Made by a program: the position numbers and the translations under genes
The notes under the pieces: generated by a model
Told to the model about the DNA's origin: nothing
Databases searched by the model: none
The model's input: only the letters and a program-made list of their open reading frames with translations
Part shown: piece after piece, positions 1-4,422 of the stretch
Layout: every line of letters starts with the position of its first letter
Numbering within the stretch: the first letter of the stretch is position 1
Assembly (NCBI GenBank): GCA_017421905.1
Contig: JAFOHH010000169.1
Coordinates: forward strand, 1-5,289
Direction of reading: 5' to 3'
DNA: 5,289 nt
DNA from: Clostridia bacterium
GTDB lineage: Bacteria > Bacillota > Clostridia > Christensenellales > Borkfalkiaceae

Positions 1-510
1 ACTTTGGTTTATAAAATAGGTTGCGCGGCTTGCCTCCTCTTTTTCGGCAGCCATCTTTTCTTTCATGGCGCTTTTTTGCGCTTGTGCCGATTGATGGTAG
101 TCTAAAATTTGGCGCAAGGCGTTTTCTTCTATATAAGGGAGAAAAAGCGTTCTTGCATTGTAGGTTAAATAGGCGCTTTGGGTGGCTTTGTGTGCCTTTA
201 CGGTAATTGCGTCTATTTTGGAAAGATCAACCGAAATGGTTTCTTTGCGAATAAACCCACGGGAAAGCAGCAGTTTTTCGCCCTGAACGGCACATTTCGT
301 CGTTTTTCCGATATGAACGGTACGCCAAAACACGAAAACCCAGTTTAAAACGGAAAAGGCGCAAACGAGGATATATCCTAGAAAATCGAAATTACCCATT
401 TCGCTGACGAAGGCGAGCGGTACGAGCAGTAACGCCTGCAACGGGAGGGCCGCGCAAAGCGCAATCGTCAACGAGCGGCGAAAATACGGTTTTTGTTGTA
501 ATGCGTTCAT
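1..510 (-). CDS. Two-helix membrane protein with YcxB/PH-like cytoplasmic domain (partial, 3' end off window)
   Basis: The frame is open from an ATG at 508-510 to the left edge with no stop, giving the first 170 residues; the C-terminus is missing. An AGAGGA ribosome binding site lies 7 nt upstream of the ATG, which supports this start. Residues about 14-35 and 43-62 are two hydrophobic membrane segments separated by a short polar turn. They are followed by a basic stretch (WRTVHIGKTTK) expected on the cytoplasmic side. Residues about 73-137 look like a small beta-rich domain (GEKLLLSRGF, then ISVDLSKIDAITV, then LTYNARTLFLPY) ending in a helix (EENALRQIL). This order, two helices then a PH-like barrel, resembles YcxB-like or bacterial PH-domain membrane proteins, a resemblance judged by eye only. 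Residues about 138-165 are charged, Ala/Lys/Glu/Gln-rich and likely helical. The gene follows ackA on the same strand but lies behind terminators, so it is probably a separate unit. No biochemical function can be assigned. Confidence 0.8.
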   Translation of the reverse strand, partial: MNALQQKPYFRRSLTIALCAALPLQALLLVPLAFVSEMGNFDFLGYILVCAFSVLNWVFVFWRTVHIGKTTKCAVQGEKLLLSRGFIRKETISVDLSKIDAITVKAHKATQSAYLTYNARTLFLPYIEENALRQILDYHQSAQAQKSAMKEKMAAEKEEASRATYFINQS

Positions 511-560
511 CTAAAAATCCTCTGTAATAGTTTAAGCGGCGCTATTGCGCAAAATTTTTC

Positions 561-604
561 AAAAAAGAAAAAATTTCCCCTAAAGAAACGGGAGCGCAGG
601 GGAA
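561..604 (-). terminator. Probable second rho-independent terminator downstream of ackA
   Basis: Read on the minus strand, a 7-bp stem (TTCCCCT at 604-598 with AGGGGAA at 581-575, 16-nt loop) is followed at once by ATTTTTTCTTTTTT (574-561). The long loop makes it weaker than the hairpin at 651-677. Its U-rich tail is good, and it sits between ackA and the membrane-protein gene, so it fits a tandem backup terminator. Confidence 0.5.
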
Positions 605-637
605 GGGCAATTTTCTACCAAAAGATAGGGTTTTCCC

Positions 638-677
638 AAAAGGAAAAAACAGGGGCGCAACGGTAAGATGCGCCCCT
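638..677 (-). terminator. Rho-independent terminator of the pta-ackA transcript
   Basis: On the minus strand a perfect 9-bp GC-rich stem, AGGGGCGCA (677-669) and TGCGCCCCT (659-651), encloses a 9-nt loop and is followed by GTTTTTTCCTTTT. It begins 11 nt after the ackA TAA stop (691-689), the normal place for the operon terminator. The plus-strand side has no T tract, so it works in one direction only. Confidence 0.85.
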
Positions 678-688
678 ACGGTGTAACG

Positions 689-1879
689 TTATTTTACGAG
701 AGCGTAGGTTTCGCGTGCGATAACCAATTCTTCGTTGGTGGGGATAACCAGCACCTTTACCTTGCTGTCCTTACCCGAAATATCGCGGATAGAACCGTCG
801 TTTTTCATAGCGTTCTTTTCGTCGTCGATGGTAGCGCCAAGGTAATCCAAGCCTTCCATAACGGATTTACGAACGGAAACGGTGTTTTCGCCGATGCCTG
901 CGGTAAATACGATGCAGTCTGCACCGTTTAATGCTGCTGCGTATGCGCCAACGTATTTCTTTACCTTGTAGCAGAAGTTATTAAGCGCGAGTTGTGCGCG
1001 GTAGTTGCCTTCTTCTGCGGCAGCGCAAAGATCGCGGAAGTCGCTCGATACGCCGGAAACGCCTGCAACGCCGCTCTTTTTATTGAGGTAGGAAAGCACT
1101 TCTGCAACGGTCATACCCTTTTTGTTTGCGAGGTATTCGATAACTGCGGGATCGATATCGCCCGAGCGAGTACCCATAGGTACGCCTTCTAAGGGAGTAA
1201 AGCCCATGGAGGTATCTACGGAAACGCCTGCTTTTACTGCGGAAATGGAAGAACCGTTACCGAGGTGGCAGGTGATAATTTTAGCGTTGGGGTTGCCGAG
1301 GAATTTAGCTGCTTCTTCAGAAACGTATTTGTGAGAAGTGCCGTGGAAACCGTAGCGGCGAATGCGGAGATTTTTATAATCTTCGTAGGGGATGCCGTAC
1401 ATAAACGCGTAGTCGGGCATGTTGGAGTGGAAAGCGGTATCGAAAACGGCAACCATGGGCGCGTTGGGCATTACTGCCTTGCAAGCGTTAATACCGATTA
1501 CGTTTGCAGGTTGGTGCAAGGGCGCAAGGTCGGTATTTGCAATAATTTTTTCCATAATTTCGTCGTTTACAACAACCGATTGCTTAAATTCTTCGCCGCC
1601 GTGTACTACGCGGTGTCCAACTGCGCCAATTTCGTCCATAGAAGAAATTACGCCGTTATCCTTGTCTACGAGCATTTGCAGTACGAGCTGTACGGCAACG
1701 GTATGGTCGGGCATGGGCTTTTCTACGATAACTTCGCCCTTAGCCGTTTTGTGTTTTAATAAAGAACCGTCGATACCGATGCGTTCGCAACCGCCTTTAG
1801 CAATTGCCTTTTCCGTTTCGCTATCGATAAGTTGATATTTAAGAGAAGAGCTACCTGCGTTTACTACTAAAATTTTCAT
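689..1879 (-). CDS. ackA: Acetate kinase
   Basis: This enzyme makes ATP and acetate from acetyl phosphate and ADP (reversible, Mg2+-dependent, cytoplasmic), the ATP-yielding last step of acetate fermentation. The 396-residue product is the usual full length and runs from MKILVVNAGSSSLKYQL to a TAA stop. Family motifs appear in order: NAGSSS at 7-12, GHRVVHGG at 88-95, LHQP at 121-124, VFDTAFH at 145-151, RYGFHGTSH at 175-183, HLGNGSS at 205-211, GTRSGDIDP at 236-244, AGIGENT at 327-333 and TNEE at 381-384. Residues matching the known catalytic set of Methanosarcina AckA are all present (Asn7, Arg90, His122, Asp147, His179, Arg238, Glu383), so it should be active. The start is supported by GGAGG (1891-1887) 7 nt upstream. 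It lies 18 nt downstream of pta and is probably co-transcribed from the pta promoter; I see no promoter of its own in that gap. Confidence 0.98.
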   Translation of the reverse strand: MKILVVNAGSSSLKYQLIDSETEKAIAKGGCERIGIDGSLLKHKTAKGEVIVEKPMPDHTVAVQLVLQMLVDKDNGVISSMDEIGAVGHRVVHGGEEFKQSVVVNDEIMEKIIANTDLAPLHQPANVIGINACKAVMPNAPMVAVFDTAFHSNMPDYAFMYGIPYEDYKNLRIRRYGFHGTSHKYVSEEAAKFLGNPNAKIITCHLGNGSSISAVKAGVSVDTSMGFTPLEGVPMGTRSGDIDPAVIEYLANKKGMTVAEVLSYLNKKSGVAGVSGVSSDFRDLCAAAEEGNYRAQLALNNFCYKVKKYVGAYAAALNGADCIVFTAGIGENTVSVRKSVMEGLDYLGATIDDEKNAMKNDGSIRDISGKDSKVKVLVIPTNEELVIARETYALVK

Positions 1880-1897
1880 AATATCGCCTCCGAAAAA

Positions 1898-2896
1898 TTA
1901 AATTTGCGTTTGCAAGCAAGTAATGGCAACGGCTGCAACGATGTCTTCTGCATGGCAACCGCGGGAAAGGTCGTTAATGGGTTTTGCAAAGCCTTGGCAA
2001 AGAGGGCCAACCGCTTGGAAGCCGCCTAAACGTTCGGTAAGCTTGTAACCGATGTTACCTGCATCGAGGTCGGGGAATACGAGTACGTTTGCATGGCCTG
2101 CTACGGGCGAGCCGGGAGCTTTGCTCTTAGCTACGTCGGGAACGATAGCCGCGTCAAGCTGCATTTCGCCATCGATGTTGAGGTCGGGGCGTTGTTCCTT
2201 TGCAATAGCAAGTGCTTGTAATACCTTATCTACGTCAGCGTGCTTTGCGCTGCCTTTGGTGGAGTGGGAAAGCATTGCAACTCTGGGCTCGAGGCCAGCA
2301 ATCATCTTTGCGCTTTCTGCCGATTGAATGGCAATAGCAGCAAGTTCTTCGGGCGAGGGATTTTGTACGAGGCCGCTATCTGCATAAATGTAGCAGCCGT
2401 CCTCGCAGAAGGGGTTGCCGCATTCGGGGGCAACCATTAAAAAGTATGCGGAAACGAGGGGAGCGCCCTTTGCCGTTTTAATAATTTGAAGGCCGGGGCG
2501 GAGGGTATTAGCCGTAGAGTGGCAAGCGCCGGAAACAAGACCGTCTGCATCGCCTTCTTTCAGCATCATCATACCAAAATAAGTATTGTCGTACATCAGC
2601 TCGCTTGCTTGTTCTTGGGTCATGCCCTTTGCTTTACGCAGTTCGTAAAAAGCAGCGGCATACGCTTCGTGCTTGTCCGAGGTTCTGGGGTCGATTACGG
2701 TAACGCCCGTAAGGTCAACGTCGGGATTGTTTTTTGCAATTTCTTCGGCGTTGCCAATCAGCGTGATGCGTGCAATGCCTTCTTTGGTTGCGTCTGCAGC
2801 GGCTTTTACCACGCGTGCGTCTTCCCCTTCGGGGAGAACGATGTGCTTGCCGAGCTTAGCGGCGCGTGCTTTGATTTGTTCCATTACTTTCGTCAT
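1898..2896 (-). CDS. pta: Phosphate acetyltransferase (phosphotransacetylase)
   Basis: This enzyme converts acetyl-CoA and phosphate to acetyl phosphate and CoA, feeding AckA in the cytoplasm. The product is 332 residues, the size of the short, single-domain Pta class without the N-terminal DRTGG/CobB-like regulatory region of enterobacterial Pta. Landmarks: LPEGEDARVV at 21-30, DGLVSGACHSTANTLRPGLQ at 118-137, ADSGLVQNPSPEELA at 172-186, MLSHSTKGSA at 208-217, DGEMQLDAA at 242-250, AGHANVLVFPDLDAGNIGYK at 266-285, and GPLCQGFAKPINDLSRGC at 297-314. Ser311, Arg312 and Asp318 match the catalytic or CoA-site residues of Methanosarcina Pta. Start choice: an in-frame ATG at 2905-2903 would add MRI, but it is only 1 nt from AGGAG (2911-2907). 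The ATG at 2896-2894 has a spacing of 10 nt and is preferred; a third ATG (2884-2882) is also possible. It is the first gene of the pta-ackA operon and divergent from tmcAL. Confidence 0.97.
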   Translation of the reverse strand: MTKVMEQIKARAAKLGKHIVLPEGEDARVVKAAADATKEGIARITLIGNAEEIAKNNPDVDLTGVTVIDPRTSDKHEAYAAAFYELRKAKGMTQEQASELMYDNTYFGMMMLKEGDADGLVSGACHSTANTLRPGLQIIKTAKGAPLVSAYFLMVAPECGNPFCEDGCYIYADSGLVQNPSPEELAAIAIQSAESAKMIAGLEPRVAMLSHSTKGSAKHADVDKVLQALAIAKEQRPDLNIDGEMQLDAAIVPDVAKSKAPGSPVAGHANVLVFPDLDAGNIGYKLTERLGGFQAVGPLCQGFAKPINDLSRGCHAEDIVAAVAITCLQTQI

Positions 2897-2906
2897 AATG
2901 CGCATT

Positions 2907-2911
2907 CTCCT
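2907..2911 (-). promoter_or_regulatory. Ribosome binding site that decides the pta start
   Basis: AGGAG on the minus strand is 1 nt from the upstream ATG (2905-2903) and 10 nt from the next in-frame ATG (2896-2894). A ribosome cannot use a 1-nt spacing efficiently, so the second ATG is favoured. Confidence 0.7.
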
Positions 2912-2913
2912 AT

Positions 2914-2944
2914 AAAAACGCTTTTCTCTATGGAAAAACGCTTT
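2914..2944. repeat. 11-bp direct repeat in the pta leader
   Basis: AAAAACGCTTT occurs exactly twice on the plus strand, at 2914-2924 and 2934-2944, with a period of 20 bp (about two helical turns). Both copies lie inside the predicted pta 5' untranslated region and just upstream of its ribosome binding site. The copies could be protein-binding half sites or a chance duplication. Confidence 0.5.
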
Positions 2945-2970
2945 CTAAATTTTTAAAAATGTTGTAAAAT

Positions 2971-2992
2971 GGTAGTGGAAAAGCTCCATACC
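2971..2992 (-). promoter_or_regulatory. Imperfect inverted repeat at the pta transcription start (5' mRNA hairpin or operator)
   Basis: On the minus strand GGTATGGA (2992-2985) can pair with TCCACTACC (2979-2971): 4 + 4 base pairs with a single bulged C and a 5-nt loop. The predicted transcription start, about 7 nt past the -10 box, falls at its outer edge. The repeat would therefore sit either at the very 5' end of the mRNA, where hairpins can stabilise a transcript, or in DNA as an operator at +1. Which role, if either, is inference. Confidence 0.4.
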
Positions 2993-2998
2993 CTATCT

Positions 2999-3027
2999 AT
3001 TATAGTACATTTGCCGAAAAAAGTAAA
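2999..3027 (-). promoter_or_regulatory. Sigma-A-type promoter of pta-ackA
   Basis: On the minus strand a -35 box TTTACT (3027-3022, four of six matches to TTGACA) and a perfect -10 box TATAAT (3004-2999) are separated by exactly 17 bp. Transcription would start near 2992, giving a leader of about 95 nt before the pta ATG at 2896. Confidence 0.75.
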
Positions 3028-3033
3028 CTTTTT
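3018..3033. promoter_or_regulatory. 16-bp palindrome overlapping the pta -35 box (candidate operator)
   Basis: AAAAAGT and ACTTTTT form perfect 7-bp arms around a 2-bp centre (AA). The element covers the whole -35 box of the pta promoter and lies 24 bp before the tmcAL start codon. A dimeric regulator bound here would block pta-ackA transcription and could also affect tmcAL. It does not match the Rex consensus I know (TTGTTAA-N4-TTAACAA). A/T runs make short palindromes more likely by chance, so this is a candidate only. Confidence 0.4.
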
Positions 3034-3056
3034 AGGGGGAAATTACAAGGAGAAAT

Positions 3057-4232
3057 ATGAAAATTTGTATTGCAGTATCCGAATTTAATCCCTTCCACGC
3101 AGGGCACGCCCATTTTTTACAACAATGCCGCACCTTAACGGGGGCGGATGCCGTCGTTTGCGCTATGAGCGGAAACTTCACCCAGCGCGGCGATTTAGCC
3201 TGCGAAGAAAAAAGAAAGCGCGCCGCCGTTGCCGTAGCAATGGGAGCGGACGCGGTAATAGAGCTGCCTTCCTCTGTGGCGGTTGCCCCTGCCGAGCGGT
3301 TTGCAAGGGGCGCAATTAGCTTGTTTCAGGGCGTAAATGCCGAGCTTTGCTTGTGCTTTGGCACGGAATATGGCGAGCAAGATTTGTTTTTAGAGGCGGC
3401 GGAATTTTTCTCCAAAGAACCCAAGGAATATCAAGCCGAGCTGAAAAAATTAGTAAAGGAAGGCTTGCCCCTTCCTGCGGCAAGAGAAAAGGCGCTTGCG
3501 GTAAACCCCGTTTGGCAACGCTTTTTACCCCTTGTGCAAAACCCCAACGCTACTCTTGGCTTGGAATACGCTAAAGCGTGCAGAGCGGCGAAAATAGAGC
3601 TGTATTGTTACCCGCGCACGGGCGATTATAACGACGAGCAACTGCCCAAAGCCCCCCTTACGCAAGGCGGCGTAGCCGTATCGGCAAGGGCAATCCGAAC
3701 CGCTCTTTCGCAAGGAAAAAGGGAGGAGGCAAAGACCTTTTTGCCCGCCGCAAGTTACGAGGCGTTGCCCGACCAATTGCCAAATGCAGACCTTGCTTTG
3801 TATTCCGCCGTACTTAGTTGCGGCGCAAACGGACTAAAAAAACTGCCCGATTGCAGCGAGGGCTTGGAAAACCGCATTTTATCGGCGGTGCAGGCGGCGC
3901 AGGGCTGGGAAGATTTCCTGCAAAAGGTAAAAACCAAACGCTACGTGCTTTCTCGCATCAAGCGCATTGCCGCTTGCGCTTTTTTAGGGGTGGAAGAACC
4001 CCTTTCCTGCCAAACGGCAAAAAAAGCCCCCTATAAAAGGTTGCTCGCCGTGAAAAAGGGGAGAGAAGACGTACTTTCCGCTTTATCGGGCGGCGCACCG
4101 CTTTTAACGCGCGCTAAGGACGTAGAAGGGCTTTCTCCCACCGCAAAACAATCCTTTGCCGCCGATCAAAAGGCAGAGGCACTCTTCCGCTTTTTAACGG
4201 GGGAGGAATATCCCTTTTTCCTTTCGGTATAA
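3057..4232 (+). CDS. tmcAL: tRNA(Met) cytidine acetate ligase (TmcAL, formerly YlbM / DUF795 nucleotidyltransferase family)
   Basis: TmcAL activates acetate with ATP to acetyl-adenylate and transfers the acetyl group to the wobble cytidine (C34) of elongator tRNA-Met, forming ac4C and limiting misreading of AUA. The 391-residue product has the family layout. The N-terminal nucleotidyltransferase fold carries EFNPFHAGH at 9-17 (the HxGH motif), MSGNFTQRG at 37-45, ADAVIELP at 64-71 and FGTEYG at 101-106. Then come NPNATLGLEYAKA at 162-174, RTGDYND at 187-193, SARAIR at 209-214, SEGLENRI at 267-274 and the basic KTKRYVLSRIKRI at 292-304, probably tRNA-facing. RTGDYND differs a little from the more usual RxGxxYHD form. 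The start is supported by AAGGAG (3047-3052) 4 nt upstream and by the conserved N-terminus. The gene is divergent from pta-ackA, whose product acetate is its substrate. It ends at a TAA (4230-4232), 62 nt before a terminator hairpin. Confidence 0.95.
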   Translation: MKICIAVSEFNPFHAGHAHFLQQCRTLTGADAVVCAMSGNFTQRGDLACEEKRKRAAVAVAMGADAVIELPSSVAVAPAERFARGAISLFQGVNAELCLCFGTEYGEQDLFLEAAEFFSKEPKEYQAELKKLVKEGLPLPAAREKALAVNPVWQRFLPLVQNPNATLGLEYAKACRAAKIELYCYPRTGDYNDEQLPKAPLTQGGVAVSARAIRTALSQGKREEAKTFLPAASYEALPDQLPNADLALYSAVLSCGANGLKKLPDCSEGLENRILSAVQAAQGWEDFLQKVKTKRYVLSRIKRIAACAFLGVEEPLSCQTAKKAPYKRLLAVKKGREDVLSALSGGAPLLTRAKDVEGLSPTAKQSFAADQKAEALFRFLTGEEYPFFLSV

Positions 4233-4258
4233 GAAAATTCCAAGGCGAAAAACGCAAA

Positions 4259-4297
4259 ACGACAACTAAAAATAACACGACGACTAAAAATAACACG
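4259..4297. repeat. 18-bp tandem duplication next to the convergent terminator
   Basis: The 18-bp unit ACGACRACTAAAAATAAC occurs at 4259-4276 and 4277-4294 with one mismatch (A at 4264, G at 4282). A third partial copy (ACG, 4295-4297) merges with the terminator stem. Read on the minus strand, each unit supplies an ATTTTT run just beyond the hairpin, so the duplication doubles the U-rich tail for transcripts arriving from the racemase gene. Confidence 0.8.
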
Positions 4298-4320
4298 CGC
4301 CGCCCTAACGGGCGGCGCGT
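4295..4320. terminator. Bidirectional terminator hairpin between convergent tmcAL and alr
   Basis: A perfect 11-bp GC-rich stem, ACGCGCCGCCC (4295-4305) and GGGCGGCGCGT (4310-4320), is closed by the tetraloop TAAC. The plus-strand tail is TTCGTT after the stem's final T (weak). The minus-strand tail is GTTATTTTTAG, followed by a second ATTTTT 18 nt later. It lies 62 nt after the tmcAL stop and about 100 nt after the racemase stop, and it serves the minus-strand transcript better. Confidence 0.85.
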
Positions 4321-4422
4321 TTCGTTACGCTTATTAATAAAAATCGGACGCTGTTTTTATGCTCGCCTCTATTTTTATAAAAAGGAAAGCAAAAAAACAA
4401 CTAGCGAAAACAGGATAAACGG

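Noticed and set aside
631..647. TTTTCC-CAAAA-GGAAAA inverted repeat upstream of the ackA terminator tail
   Set aside because: Six mostly A/T pairs, overlapping the T tract of the real terminator; no separate role is needed.
1265..1759. 164-codon open frame on the plus strand, antisense to ackA
   Set aside because: It lies wholly within the clearly functional ackA gene and has no convincing ribosome binding site or recognisable domain; its composition is that expected from the reverse complement of ackA codons.
2486..2956. 156-codon open frame on the plus strand, antisense to pta and its leader
   Set aside because: It is a shadow of pta with Cys/Phe/His-rich low-plausibility composition and no family motifs.
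3001..3006. TATAGT as a plus-strand -10 box for tmcAL, overlapping the pta -10 box
   Set aside because: The hexamer is acceptable but the position 17 bp upstream reads GAAAAG, a poor -35. Other plus-strand candidates were no better, so no tmcAL promoter is called.
2906..3056. Riboswitch or Rex redox-repressor site in the pta/tmcAL intergenic region
   Set aside because: No known riboswitch core could be recognised in the roughly 95-nt leader, and no TTGTTAA-N4-TTAACAA-type Rex site is present.
4114..4296. Short minus-strand frame beginning MLFLVVVLFLVVVL, like a tiny hydrophobic peptide
   Set aside because: The repeated hydrophobic start is just the translation of the 18-bp tandem duplication. 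The ATG-equivalent start lies in the terminator stem, there is no ribosome binding site, and the rest is antisense to tmcAL.
4337..4360. ATAAAAA...TTTTTAT inverted repeat in the convergent intergenic region
   Set aside because: The stem is entirely A/T with a 10-nt loop in AT-rich DNA; it would be unstable in RNA and is likely chance.
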